Shown here one piece after another: positions 11,318-23,488 of a DNA stretch of 64,000 bases; the stretch's first letter is position 1, and every line of letters begins with the position of its first letter. The notes beneath the pieces were generated by a model that was given only the letters and a program-made list of their open reading frames with translations, had not been told where the DNA came from and did no database searches. A program made the translations under genes and the position numbers. Origin of the DNA: Morella rubra (lineage: Eukaryota > Streptophyta > Magnoliopsida > Fagales > Myricaceae); assembly GCA_003952965.2 (NCBI GenBank), contig CM025850.1, forward strand, positions 29,248,839-29,312,838, read 5' to 3'.

Positions 11318-14300
11318 TTGGTTGCCAAGTTGTTTGATTGACAATTTGAGTTATGGAAGCAAATGTGAGTAGAATGGTTAACCTCAATGGTTCAAATTAT
11401 CACATATGGAAGGAAAAAATGGAATATCTTCTTTATGTAAAAGATTATTATCTACCGGTGTTTGCTACTGAAAAATCGGCTAATAAGTCCAACGCAGAAT
11501 GGACTTTGTTACATCGATAGGTGTGTGGGTATATAAGGCAGTGGGTAGATGACAATGTTTTGAACATATTAGTGGGGAGACACATGCACGTACTCTATGG
11601 AGTAAGCTTGACAGTTATATGCTAGAAAAACTAGAAATAATAAGATGTTTCTAATTAAGCAGATGATGGCTTTGAGATACCAAGATGGGACTCCCTTATC
11701 TGATCACCTGAATACACATTTCCAAGGAATTATTAATGTTAGCTGGATGGGTATTAAGTTTGATGATGAGATATAGGGGTTGTGGTTGTTTGGTTCATTA
11801 TTGGACTCGTGGGAGACACTCAAAACTTTTTTGTCCAACTCTGCTCCAGATGGTGTAATCACAATGGATATGGCCAAGAGTTGTCTGTTAAACAAAGAGA
11901 TGAGAAGAAAATCACAGGGATCCTCTTCACAGACAGAAGTCTTGGTTACAGAAAAGAGGGGGAGAAGCAAGAGCAGAGGTCCGAAGAACAGAGATAAAGG
12001 CAGAAGTAAGTCCAACAGGTTCTCTAATATTGAGTGCTATCATTGCGGGAAAAAGGAACACATTAAGAAATATTGCAGGCAATTGAAAAAAGAATACAAG
12101 AATGAGAAAGGAATGAAATGAAGAACGAGACTGACAAAGATGGTGATGATAGAGTTGCTACCACCACTCCTGCAAACTTCCTCATTATTTATGAAGATGA
12201 AGTGATAAATGTTGCATGCCATGAGACCAGTTGGGTGATTGACAGTGGTGCCTCCATTCATGCTACATCTCGAAAGGATTTCTTTACATCCTATAGATCT
12301 GGTGATTATGGAACTGTAAAGATGGGCAATGATGTTAAGCATTGAGATGTGTATCTGGAGACGAATAATGGCACGAGATTGGTTCATGTGAAACATATTC
12401 CTGACATTCGTTTGAACTTGATTCTGCAGGTCAACTTGATGATGATGGGTATTGCAGCCATTCATGGTTAGAAAGCGAACTGCATGGGTGGCTCACATTA
12501 AGAAAGCTGACATTCTGAACTCTGTCAACTTGATGATGAATTACTTTCGCTTACTAAGGGTGCGCAAAGAAACGACCTTGTTAATGCGATGGAAATAGAT
12601 GGTACAGTTGAACTATGGCACAAGAGGCTTGCTCACATGAGTGAGAAAGGATTAGCCATATTGGGAAGAAAAGTCTGCTATCTGGGTTGAAAAATACACA
12701 TTTGAAAAAGTGCATTCATTGTTTGTCAGGGAAGCAGAACAAAGTCTCTTTCAAGAATTCCTCTCCTTTGAGAAAGTCAGAGATACTAGATTTGGTGCAT
12801 TCAGATGTATGTGGCCCTATGAAGACGAGAACACTTGGTGACTCGAGCTATTTTGTAACCTTCATAGATGATCATTCAAGAAAGTTATGGGTATATTTCT
12901 TGGAGTCAAAAGATCAAGTTTTGGCTGTGTTTAAACAATTTCAAGCCCTAGTTGAGAGACAGACTGGGAAGAAGCTGAGGTGCATCCGTACAGATAACAG
13001 GGGAGAGTATTCTGGTCCTTTTGATAAGTATTGCAGACAACAGAGAATTCGGCATCAAAAGACTACTCCGAAAACTCCTCAGTTGAATGGCATAGTTGAA
13101 AGGATGAACAAAACACTAGTTGAAAGAGTGAGATGTTTGCTTTCACAAGCAAATTTGCCAAGATCCTTTTGGGGTGAGGCGTTGAGCACAATTGTTCATT
13201 TGTTGAATCTTACACCTTGCGTTCCTCTACAGTTTGATGTACCAGACGAGTTTGGACAAGTAAGGATGTTTCCTACGATCATTTACGTGTATTTGGGTGT
13301 CTAGCATTTGTGCATATTCCCAAAGATGAAAGGTCCAAACTTGATGTGAAGACACGACAGTGCATATTCCTTGGTTACGGTCAAGATGAGTTTGGATACA
13401 AATTTTATAATCCAGTTGAGAAGAAAGTTTAAAGAAGTAGAGATGTCGTGTTCATAGAAGATAGAAGTCAGAGCAGAGAAATCTATGTCAGAATGATATA
13501 GTTTGATTGACATGATTGACATGGATCTAGTTCCATTGAAGAATTTGCCAACTCAGGTTGAGAATGATGTTCAGGATGACCACCAGGGTACAAGTGAGGT
13601 GGATGTTCCCCTACAGGTTCAAGCAGATATTCAGACTGATGAGCAATTGACAGTGCCAGAGATTCCACCAGAGGTTCCATCCAGGAGGTCTACCAGAGAC
13701 CGACATCCTTCCACTAGGTATTCAGCAGAACAGTATGTGTTATTGACTGACGGGGGAGAGCCCGAGTGTTTTGCAGAAGTTATGGAAGATGAACATAAGA
13801 TAGACTGGGTTGAGGCTATGTAAGAAGAGATGCAGTCACTATACGATAACCACACTTTTAAGTTAGTGAAACTACCTAAAGGTAAAAGAGCCTTGAAGAA
13901 CAAGTGGATTTACAAGGTGAAGCAAAGTGAGTTCACTTCACGACCACGGTACAAGGCTAAATTAGTTGTCAAAGGTTTCGATCAGAGAAAAGGTATTGAC
14001 TTTGATAAGATCTTTTCTCCAGTTGTAAAGATGTCATCAATTCGTACTGTTCTCTGCCTAGCAGCTACTCTTGACTTAGAAGTTGAGCAGATGGAGCGAC
14101 CAGCGGGTTTCCCAGTAAAAGGTAAAGAGGATTATGTGTGCAAGTTGAAGAAAAGTCTATATGGGCTGAAGCAAGCACCGAGACAGTGGTATAAGAAGTT
14201 TGAGTCTGTTATGGTAGAGCAAGGCTACAAGAAGACAACTTCTGATCACTGTGTACTTGTTCAAAAATTCGTTGATGATGATTTTATCATTTTACTGCTT

Positions 14301-15287
14301 TATGTGGATGACATGTTGATTGTTGGCAGGAATACTTTAAGGATTGACAAACTGAAGAAGCAGTTGAGTAAGTCCTTTGCCATGAAGGACTTGGGACCAG
14401 CGAAGAAAATTCTTGGCATAAGAATCAGTCGTGACATGAATGCTAAGAAGTTGTATTTGTCACAAAAGAAGTACATTGAGAAAGTGCTTCAAAGGTTTGA
14501 TATGGACAACACTAAAGTGGTTAGTTCTCCTATTGCTACCCACTTCAGACTGAGCACCGACAATGTCCTTCTACAGATGAAGAAAAGGAAGACATGGCAA
14601 GAGTTCCTTACGCCTCAGCAGTAGGAAGTTTGATGTATGCGATGGTTTGCACAAGACCAGATATAGCCCATGCAGTGGGTGTAGTTAGCCGATTCATGTC
14701 AAATCCAGGAAGGGAGCATTGGAATGCAGTTAAGTGGATCATGAGATATCTTCGAGGCACTTCCAGTGTGAGACTTGGTTTTGGAATTGGACAACCATTA
14801 CTAGTTGGCTACACAGATGCAGACATGGCAGGAGATGTGGATACTCGAAAGTCTACTTCGGGTTATCTAATTACTTTTGCAGGTGGGGCTGTTGCTTGGC
14901 AATCAAGACTTCAAAAGTGTATTGCCCTTTCTACGACAGAGGTAGAACTTATTGCAGCAACAAAAGCTGCTAAAGAGTTGCTATGGACAAAGAAGTTCAT
15001 GAGAGAACTTGGTTTCAAGCAGGAAAGGTACGTGTTGTTTTGTGATAGCCAGAGTGTTATTCATCTTGCTAAGAATTCCAGTTTTCATGCAAGATCGAAG
15101 CATATTGATATTCGATACCATTGGATCAGAGATGTGTTGAATGATAAATTACTGGAACTTGAGAAAGTTCACACTGATGATAATGGCTCTGATATGTTGA
15201 CAAAAGCGCTACCAAGGCAGAAGCTTGAAGATTGTTGTTCGATCGTCGGGATGGCGATTTCCTCCACATAGTCAAAAGGGGGAGATT

Positions 15288-15941
15288 TGTTAGTTTATTC
15301 CTTCTATGTGAAGGAAAGCCCAATGGGGTCTTATAAGGCCCAAAGCCCATTAGGGTTCTAACTTATAACCCTAAGGATGAGTTCTTTAAGTCGTACGGAT
15401 TAAAAGAAGAGAAAGAAAAAGAAAGAGGCAGTTTTTCTCTTTCACACCCAGGTTTCATCAAAGGCTAGATCCCGCTTTTTCTGTGGTCCGATCGAGCTGA
15501 AATTTGGAGGAGACGTTCACGACACAAGGGCTATAATCTGAACGGTGAAGATCAGATTTTGAGCTCGGAACAGTGGTTCGTACACGTGAACAGTAACCTT
15601 GGATTGTTGGTATTTTCTCTTCGTTGTTTTTCGTTATATTTGCCAAGATTGATATCATCTTGAAGATCTGAGTTGTAGCCTCTAGTTGTGACTAGAGAAG
15701 ACTTTGTGTACCCATTATTTAGTTTATAGTGGAGATTTGACTGGACTAGGTCCCGTGATTTTTTCTTCCTCACACCGGAGAAGTTTTCCGCGTAAAAATT
15801 GCTTGTGTTGTTCTGGCTTGGTGTGATTGATTATCTTGAGATTATTTTTCAGTACATATAATTGTTGAGATTGCGCTCTATTTGCTTTCATCTAGAGAGA
15901 GGAATTATTCCGCTGTTTGTTTGTCGTTATCTCTCTCAACA
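15288..15941 (+). repeat. 3' LTR of the copia element
   Basis: 654 bp, starting TGTTAGTTTATTCC right after the purine tract aaaagggggagattt and ending CTCTCTCAACA. It pairs with the 5' LTR. Confidence 0.92.
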
Positions 15942-15986
15942 ATCCGTCCCTCCCGACTCTGCTCCCATCCTTCTCTTCTCCAATGG

Positions 15987-18240
15987 GTACTCTCCAGTTA
16001 CCTTTATTATGATTAAACTTGGTGGTCGCTCAATTCATGTTTTGGTTTCCTTTTTGGTTCTGTCGGGGAACTGAGCAGGAGTCCATCGTACAACAAAAAG
16101 CTTATGTTTTTTGCCCTCAGCTGAAATTCGATTGAATTGTGAGGTCTTAGGGCTCTGTTTGGTTTCAAATGATTAGGTACTTTTGGGGGATTGATTTGGG
16201 AGTCTGAGCAAAGAACACCCACCTGAGCCTCTTGATTTCTTCATTTGGACTGTTGAGGTATTTACTCTCCCTCTCTCTATGGTTTTAAAGATTTTGGTAT
16301 TCTCTTTACAAGTAGATCTCGTTTAATTTTGATATGTGATTTGGGTGTCTCTTGTGATATGCTGGAATCTCTTCTTTGGGAGGTTTGATCATGGCTGATA
16401 CTTGGTAATCTGATTCCTCTAGTTTCATTGCATCTCGTAGTTGAAATTGCGCTTAATATGATTGTTACAGGGAATGGGGTGAACTGGGAAGTTTCGGTTT
16501 TGATTGCTACTCCTGATATTATATAATCTGAGTAAATGAATATGATAACCGAAAGAGGGGCTGTTTATTGACTTTGCATAAATAGTTTTGGTCTCTGAAT
16601 GCTCCGTATGCTCCTATTTAGTCCCTAGGTTACAAATGTTCAATTTTGGGCAATATAATGCTTCAATCCAAAAAGCTGATGATGCCGCTCAAAAACAAGT
16701 GACATGAAATGAGCTGTGCCATCAATTTTTGGGTTGGCTGTTCATCAATCCGGGCAGAAGGATTAAGTTGCTTACAACCAAGAATTTCTCAAATGAAATT
16801 AGAATTTTTAGATTTTAAGTGCCAAACTTAGACATGGCCCAAGTATAGTTTCTCCATTTAATGACAAAGCAAGGTGGGGTTTGGCATCCGACATCACAAT
16901 GTCGGTTTGTATTTTGAACTTGTGGATTGCGATATGCGACTTCACTTTGTGAAATATCATGCTTGTCAAAGTTTACTAATTTCCCCATAACTTCGATTGG
17001 TAGGAAATGACACATATGAGGACCCTTCTTGGTTTCCCCCCTCCCCTAGCTAGGACCTTACTCAGTTCATTTAAAAAAATAAGAAGAGATGTACATTCAA
17101 GCTATCTAGCTGTGGTTGTAAGGCAATGCTTTATGTGGCAATCATTGGTTTAGTGCCCAAAGGCTACAGGGCTCTTAATCATAGTGAATACTAATTACTT
17201 TTGCCGTTGTCCTCTAACCCCCAAATTCTAGATGCCCATAGCACATATTTGGCATGTAGTAGTAGAAGGATGCTATGAATCATCCAGGGGTACCTGTTTG
17301 CAAAGTGGAAGATGTGTTCAGTGCAACCTCTGAAGATCATACCACCTTATTCATGAGATGAGTAGAAATGTGTGTTTTGTTTTCATTATTGACTCATCTG
17401 TGTAGATCATGGAAATTGTAGGTGTATAGTTCTCGTTAAACAGATGTGAACTTGGAAACATAGGCTTTTTTCCCTCCTCGATGATGGAAAATGTGGCTGT
17501 CAGTATCCGTCATTTGAGAGCGCATGCAGATATGTGGATGATTTTTTGCAGATATTCTAAGTATTATCAGCGGACAATCTTATTTTAGTGTTTAGAGCTA
17601 TGAATTTGTTAGTCTGAATTGTATGTCCTTGAGATACTTTACTAAGAAGTCCTTCTACTTCCAATTCCTTTTTTTAACCCGGATAGTACCTCGATCCGAT
17701 TTGATGAAAAGTATTTTACGGTTTAAAAATGAGATTTTTTGTGAGGCTTAGTCCATGAGCGCTCGGCTTGGGAAAATTTTTGACCCGTTTTGACACAGAG
17801 AATCTAGAGTTGCTTATAGCCTTATATACAAGTATATATTTTGTTTACATAAATCTTTTGTTTATTTCTATTTCTCATGTGATATTTATTTTCAATTACA
17901 GGAATTCAAGAGGATGTTGATGTGTCAAAGGAGGAAGATTTTAATTGGTCCTTGCTTATTGTGCTGTATTTGAACATTTTAGTTGGTCCTTGCTCATTGT
18001 TATTTTATATTAGAAACTTGTTACTTTTTAGATTACTTGTAGAGATTCTTGTGTTTGTTGTCAAACATTATTAATCAATGATGAAGTATATTTTATTTTA
18101 TTATCCTTACTTTTTAAGCTTTTACATCTAATGAATTATGGTTACTAAAATAAATTTGTATTAAAAATTAAAAATACAGGTGTTTTTATAAATATAGCTA
18201 TTGCAACGTTTTTCTTTTGGGTAAAAAAAAAAAAAAACAT
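15987..18240. other. Intron-like interior of the CACTA element
   Basis: The stretch starts with the donor GTACTCTCC of the captured GluRS exon and continues as T-rich, stop-rich DNA. A pyrimidine-rich tract with CAG ends at about 17902, followed by roughly 80 open bases (reading GIQEDVDVSKEEDFNWS if joined to the preceding G). This does not resemble GluRS exon 2. It may be a second captured scrap or chance. Confidence 0.4.
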
Positions 18241-18503
18241 TGGCACAGACCTTTAGCGGCGATCACAAAAACACTGCTTTAGATGTTTAAACGCATACCA
18301 AAATTGACCTATAGTAGCATTTTTAACTACCGCCGCTATAGACCGACGGTCTTCACCAGCGATCGCCAAAACCGCCGTTATAGGCTATAGCAACGGTTCA
18401 ATAGCACTATTCGAGTTCACTGCTATAGCCTATAGCAACGGTTTTGGCACCTTTAGCGGCGGTTACTGACCACCGCTAAAGTCCTTTTTTTTTTGTAGTG
18501 GTT

Positions 18504-19420
18504 CATGACACAATCCTAAGCGAGGGTTACACTTAACATGATCTAACTACCATTGTTTTATAACATGATTTTCAAATGATCAATATACGTTGATTGACAT
18601 TCAAATACAAAATTTTGATCATACTGTCCACTTACGATATCAAAATATTTAGATTGGAACTAAAATGTTGAAAGTAACTTGCATGTTTGCACTTTTTTGT
18701 GTGAGAAATTTCTTAAAAATTATGTCATAGAAAAGATAGTATTTTAAGAATGTCGAGTACTTAATTTAGAACACTTGATGCAAAAGCCTTTTCCTATTAA
18801 TGGCTGATAAATCATACGGGCTAAGAGAATTATGCAACTATCACACTTGCCACTCTTTCCATGCTATGGTTCAGAGAGCACAAAGATTATTAAGTAGAAC
18901 AATTAGAGATTTATAATGAAATGTTTTTTCTTTTGAAGAATTTAGTGTGTGAAATCTAATTTTAGTACTGAAGACTGTACAAGTTTAAAAATTAGCCCGG
19001 CGAAATTTCAGATACCTTGGTCATCCAAAACAATAATTTTAGTTTCCTAATTTTATTTCGACCTCCACTATTGCTTTCTTCATTTTGACCAAATCTTTGT
19101 GCCAAGTGATCTTAATGATTACTACACCCCCTTGTCAAATTCTTGACTCTAATGAAAGATTAGTAAAAAAAATCAAGGAACAAGAGGATTACTGCACCCA
19201 CTTGCCAAAGCACAAAAATAAAGAAATCTGTGTGATAAGGCCACGTGCACCAGAAGTAAAAGTGTTGTCTGGAGTTGAATTCAACAGCAGTAGACGATGG
19301 TGGAGCTCATGATTTCTCGTGACCGCGGTATCATATCTCAACCTACCTGAAAGCAGAGACTTTATGACAACCCAAGCAAGCCAAAACTTGACTTGATAAA
19401 GATTGAAGCAGAGACTTGTT
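18504..19420. other. Unassigned intergenic DNA
   Basis: No gene, terminal repeat or internal repeat recognised. A short open stretch near 19085-19312 shows no family resemblance. Confidence 0.4.
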
Positions 19421-19560
19421 TAATGTGCGGCATTGTCTTTTCTTTTTTTCAGGGAGTGGGGAGAGGGTGTATCATAACATGGAGCAATAACACTTCTATA
19501 TATGTATGGAAAATTTATCGAGATCTAGTTATGTTGTTTTAAACAAAAGGAAGAAGAAAG
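19421..19560 (+). pseudogene. RLP 3'-flank remnant (no coding part left)
   Basis: The block containing cattgtcttttc, ttcagggagtgggg, taacatggagcaataacac and ctagttatgttg matches the region downstream of the coding part in RLP copies 1 (about 5750-5838), 2 (about 27060-27190) and 3 (about 39780-39895). It marks another former RLP unit whose body is gone. Confidence 0.7.
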
Positions 19561-19689
19561 AACGATTCAAACTCAAATTTTAATTGATGCTAAGGTCCCA
19601 AAGTGACAGGTTGAGAGATTTGCTTTAGTTTTTGACCCTTTATTTTGGTGATTTATTTTGTTTTTGTTCAGATCTAGAACGTGTTTTGA

Positions 19690-20063
19690 AATTTTCATAG
19701 TAATTTTCAATTAGGGACAAACACAATTCAACCTGTCGGTGAATGACATATCACTAACTATAATGGATCACTTCTGTTAGAAAAGGAATTTCTATAGTGG
19801 TGATGGTGGACGACTAGAAATTAGCACGATCGACGACTAATATCTCCTGCCAAAGTCATGCCTAAGTCTTCCACTATCGTTACTGCCTTGGAGAATCCAT
19901 TTTGAAGGAATAATACTGGTGCTTGTAACACGGCATACGTATATGACACTGTTCTCCGAATAATGTGGATAGAATTTCATTGTATATTATAATTGTCAGT
20001 TATGAGGACAACTTGAATAACTCGGAATTGCAAAATTCAGGGGATATACCAACTTGTTTAAAC
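19690..20063. repeat. Segmental duplicate of 34862-35225
   Basis: Shared stretches include gaaattttcatagtaattt, gacaaacacaattcaacctg and aattagcacgatcgacgac. The match ends at about 20063, where the partner copy joins instead to sequence equivalent to 23738. Confidence 0.85.
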
Positions 20064-22010
20064 TTTGTTGTCCAAGATTGTACCGCCGCATGCATGACTA
20101 CAATTATTTCACATCACTATTAAAATTTTGGTCTAATAAAATAACTACAAAATAATCTCTCTCTCCATCAAATCAATATTTTTCATTGTAATAATATAAA
20201 AAATTTATTCAAATTGAAGTGGAAGGTTCAAGACTCAACAGTGTTGCTGAACCTAGAAGGGGGGGTTGAATAGGTTCTGATTTTCTTTCTTTCACTTTCT
20301 CTGCAGTAAATTTCAAGAGAGCTAAAGCAACACAATATAATGTGGAAGTAATAAACCAATATGGACAGCAGATTATCGAGTGACAGAACACCTCTATAAT
20401 TCTTTCTTAACCAAGGAATCTAAAGAAAGAATTAATAACAAGAACAACAAGTTAATCTACATAAACAATCACAACAAAGACACCAAGATTTGATTACGAA
20501 GAGAAAACTCTTTTGAAGAATTTCTTCAAAAGAGAAAAACTCTCCGGGCTCGTAAGCCGATTTAATCGAATCCACTAAAATCTTCAAACTCGGTACAATC
20601 TTACCCAACACATTGCTGGTACACGGTGCTGAAGTTACCGTTACCTTCTAAATCAAGAGTCTTATCTTGGTGATAGAAATTCAAACTGAGATGATAAGGG
20701 AAAGGAAACTCTCGCAAGATTTGCTTTCAATTTACACAGAACAGTCTACAGAAACAGTTGCAGGGAATATTTCATCAAAGCTCTCAATAGCTAGATTTCT
20801 CAAAATGATTTCAAGGAACGTTTTTTTTTTAATGAATGAGAGAAAATGGCTTTTATACTCTGAAGGGTCGGAGGGAAGGGATTCACGAAGTTTCAAGACT
20901 TCTTGAATCTTGGGCGCTTCTTTTAAAATTGTTATAACAGCTTTCGTCAATCTTGATCAAACTTGGAATGAACTCGGAACAAACTTCCCAGGCTCTCAAA
21001 ACATCAAAGCGCCGGCTTCGTGTAAGCAAACTGTACGCAGACTTCAATCAAACTGTAACCATTTCTAGACGATCACCAATCATGTTGAACTGCTGGACTT
21101 TGAGCAGGGCTTTATTAACCACGTATCTCAGGAATAAACTAAGACACGTCATGAAGTTTTATGCCAACTAAAATACATTAACAAAAATAATTTCTCTTTT
21201 CACTTTTTCACCAACTCTTATACTCTAAAATTTCAACATACAAACACCATGCCGAGTCTGTCTTCATCCCTATCCCAATGGCTGGCCGTTAGTCAGAATT
21301 AAAACATATAGCTAACTAGCCAACATGTCTATTATACGAATTTTTATGAAAGCCTTTCATATGCTTCTCTTCAATGGAAGTTTGATTTTCCTAGAATGTA
21401 TTCTAATTTTTGGCCTAATTCTTTGGTTATATTTTATTTCAACAACAAGTTTAGTAATGAGCATAACGGCTCTATTGTTCCAAAAGAGAGAAGAACCTAT
21501 GATTAATAGCTTTTCGAGAAATTTTCAAAGGAACAATTTCAACAGAAGCACTATGCCTAGGAATCAACAATACAAAAACTTTGTTATAAATTATAATCGG
21601 GCCTAACAATAATGGTTGGTACAACAATCATCCATCTTGTTCGTGTTTTGGATACCCTTATAACCAATATCGAAAACTGTTGAAGTGACTAATTACTGGA
21701 AATTAAGGATGGGACACGATTGATGAAAAATGATTTAATTGGTCCTCTTAGTCTGACAATAAACTCCGGCATGTAGGGTTAAAACTCCCGCATGATGATA
21801 TTGGGATATATAAACCATGTGATTGCTTAACCTACCATGACACAGGCTTGGGCATTATCCGGTCAGTTTGGTAGACTATTGGTAACTGCTATTCCTCCAA
21901 ATGTTATTAACTGTGACTGGTTGTATAGCCTCCATAACTCTGAACGTAGGCGATGTATTAATATTGGCTTAGAAAAAAAAAATACAGACTAGGATGGTTG
22001 TTGTTTGGCC
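20064..22010. other. Intergenic DNA with an unclassified repeat-like segment
   Basis: From about 20237 there is a stretch resembling the gaacctagaagggggggttgaatagg-type repeats common in plant genomes, running to about 21170; its family was not resolved. 21300-21660 holds an open stretch that is Asn-rich with no recognised domain. No host gene is supported here until the BAHD promoter. Confidence 0.35.
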
Positions 22011-22013
22011 GCT

Positions 22014-22027
22014 TCAATATATATAAA
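22014..22027 (+). promoter_or_regulatory. TATA box of the BAHD gene
   Basis: CAATATATATAAAG lies about 120 bp upstream of the ATG at 22147, a normal TATA distance for a plant gene with a leader of 80-100 bases. Confidence 0.6.
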
Positions 22028-22146
22028 GACCGCATGCTCTTACTCTGTATAATCACAAAAGTCTCTGCTAGTTTTATTCATAATTAAAAGTTTGCCTCCT
22101 TTTTTTGTGTAGTCTGCTGAGGTACCTAGCTCTATAGCCGTATCAT

Positions 22147-23442
22147 ATGGCGGTCATGAATGTTCAGATCATCTCCAAGGAGATGATTAAACCTTCATCT
22201 CCAACACCCCATCACCTTAGGAACTTCAAGCTTTCATTCTTAGACCAAATTGCACCGCCTTGTTATATTCCAGTCATTTTCTTCTATCGCTCTAAGCAAG
22301 ATCACCAGAATGTCGATCAATTCGAACGATCTTGTCTGCTAAAAAAGTCTCTTGCTGAAACCCTAACTCGTCTATATCCATTGGCTGGGATGCTTGTAGA
22401 TCAAGATTTCTACGTCGATTGTAACGATGAGGGCGTTGAATATATTCAAGCCCAAGTCCCATGCAAGCTAGCTGAAGTACTACAGAAACCCAACGTCGGG
22501 AACGATTTGGTCCCGTTGCTCCCATTTACCCCCTATCATGGTTTCACCGAGCTTGGTAAGAAAGTTCTCCTAGCTGTTCAGTATAATAGTTTTGATTGTG
22601 GAGGAGTAGCAATTGGAGTAGTCGTCTCCCACAAGATTGCTGATGGAACATCAATGGGCACATTTGTTAATGCATGGGCTGGCACGTCTAGGGGATCTAC
22701 TGCAGTTATAAACCCTAGTTTTAATGCAGCCACCCATTTCCCTCCGGTAGAGACATCTGGGTTTGTGTTAGGGAAACCAATGGAAAAGATCGTGACAAGA
22801 AGATTCGTGTTCGACAAATCGAGCATAGATGCCCTGCGAAAAGAAGGCTCGGTCGCATTTGGTCCCACCGAGAGGGGTCCATCACGCGTCGAGGCCGTTT
22901 CAGCATTCATGTGGAAGCGTTTCATGGCAGTAACTAGGTCGAATCCTGAAAAAAACCCGAAGCTTTACGGAGGACTACATGCAGTGAACTTGCGGGAGAG
23001 GATGGTTCCGCAACTTCCAGCACACACCATTGGGAATCTTTATCAGACTGCAGTTACAACGTCGCCAGTGGAGATCGAGAAAGATTACCCTTCTCTAGTG
23101 AGACAGCTTAGGAATGCAATTATGGCAGTCAATACGGATACCGTGAAGAAACTACACGATGCTAGTGGATACTTGGGGTACTTGAAAAATGCAGTGACAC
23201 AGCTCTCGGAGGGTGAGACAGAATTTTTTAACTTTACTAGTTGGTGCAGGTTTCCTGTCTACGAAGTTGATTTTGGGTGGGGAAAGCCTACTTGGGTCTG
23301 CAGTCCCGGCAGGCCGTATAAGAATGTGGTGGTCTTGATGAGTACCAGGGACGGTGATGGAATAGAAGCGTGGGTAAACATGAAGGAAGAAGACATGCCT
23401 ATGTTTGAACATGACCCGGAGCTGCTTCCATTTGCTCCATGA
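22147..23442 (+). CDS. BAHD acyl-CoA-dependent acyltransferase (vinorine synthase-like clade)
   Basis: An intact single exon of 431 codons, the usual BAHD length. BAHD enzymes transfer an acyl group from acyl-CoA to the hydroxyl or amine of a secondary metabolite in the cytosol. The catalytic HXXXD motif is HKIAD (residues 162-166) and the structural DFGWG motif is at 375-379. Other family landmarks are the TLTRLYPLAG segment (72-81) and VNLRER (280-285). Overall it resembles the vinorine synthase / stemmadenine acetyltransferase group, so an alkaloid, terpenoid or alcohol acceptor is possible, but the substrate cannot be read from sequence. The first ATG is chosen because it matches the family start and follows a TATA box; a second Met at residue 4 is an alternative. 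It lies between duplicated RLP units, in an interval absent from the paralogous unit. Confidence 0.95.
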   Translation: MAVMNVQIISKEMIKPSSPTPHHLRNFKLSFLDQIAPPCYIPVIFFYRSKQDHQNVDQFERSCLLKKSLAETLTRLYPLAGMLVDQDFYVDCNDEGVEYIQAQVPCKLAEVLQKPNVGNDLVPLLPFTPYHGFTELGKKVLLAVQYNSFDCGGVAIGVVVSHKIADGTSMGTFVNAWAGTSRGSTAVINPSFNAATHFPPVETSGFVLGKPMEKIVTRRFVFDKSSIDALRKEGSVAFGPTERGPSRVEAVSAFMWKRFMAVTRSNPEKNPKLYGGLHAVNLRERMVPQLPAHTIGNLYQTAVTTSPVEIEKDYPSLVRQLRNAIMAVNTDTVKKLHDASGYLGYLKNAVTQLSEGETEFFNFTSWCRFPVYEVDFGWGKPTWVCSPGRPYKNVVVLMSTRDGDGIEAWVNMKEEDMPMFEHDPELLPFAP

Positions 23443-23482
23443 TTAGCTGAAGAACGAATTTTAATTTCCCCTATATACCTAC

Positions 23483-23488
23483 AATAAA
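23483..23488 (+). terminator. Polyadenylation signal of the BAHD gene
   Basis: AATAAA about 40 bp after the stop codon, a good plant near-upstream element position. Confidence 0.55.

Larger units (their letters stand above)
10635..15941 (+). mobile_element. Ty1/copia LTR retrotransposon, full length, inactive (fossil)
   Basis: A 5.3-kb element with both LTRs, a primer-binding site, a purine tract and the copia gene order: gag with zinc knuckle (about 11350-12120), protease (about 12230), integrase (about 12600-13230), reverse transcriptase (about 13830-14580) and RNase H (about 14590-15270). Integrase ahead of RT is diagnostic of Ty1/copia, and the coding region resembles the TNT1/Tork group. 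Flanks are atcca on the left and atccg on the right, a 5-bp target duplication with one mismatch; the exon reading supports atccg as the original. By eye the LTRs differ by roughly 5 per cent, which points to an insertion some millions of years old. The coding region carries around half a dozen breaks. Confidence 0.93.
10380..15986 (+). pseudogene. Captured first exon of cytosolic glutamyl-tRNA synthetase, split by copia
   Basis: An ATG at 10529 opens a reading frame whose start reads METKVLSFLASSPPLAVM, followed by AAAKLSGIALPTDTS up to 10634. After the copia element (10635-15941) it resumes with VPPDSAPILLFSNG and stops at a GT donor at 15987. Plant cytosolic GluRS proteins begin with this SPPLAVI.AAKLAG...SAP.L.FS(N/S)G pattern, the start of the N-terminal GST-like domain. 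The pyrimidine-rich leader (about 10380-10528) seems to have been captured too. After 15987 the sequence looks intronic. No second GluRS exon was identified, so only the 5' end of the gene is here. The host CACTA element explains how it arrived. Confidence 0.7.
9387..18500. mobile_element. Pack-type CACTA element, 9.1 kb, with gene capture and copia insertion
   Basis: The left terminus is CACTACAAAAAAAACAGG (9387) and the right terminus CCTTTTTTTTTTGTAGTG (18500). The direct flanks are gtt at 9384-9386 and gtt at 18501-18503, the 3-bp target duplication expected of CACTA. Both subterminal zones (about 9405-9620 and 18240-18480) carry repeated tagcggcggt/cgctaaag-type motifs in both orientations. 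No transposase gene was found. The inside holds AT-rich DNA, a captured glutamyl-tRNA synthetase 5' region and a full-length copia element. Without the copia insertion the element would be about 3.8 kb. Confidence 0.85.

Noticed and set aside
17902-17990. Possible second captured exon after a CAG acceptor
   Set aside because: It does not match GluRS exon 2 and the open stretch is short; kept only as a note in the interior entry.
19085-19312. 75-codon open frame on +
   Set aside because: No recognisable domain, no promoter or splice context, and no paralogue in the duplicated units.
21325-21606. 93-codon open frame with a hydrophobic start and an Asn/Arg-rich end
   Set aside because: It looks gene-like in composition, but no family resemblance, start context or neighbour supports it; it may be transposon debris.
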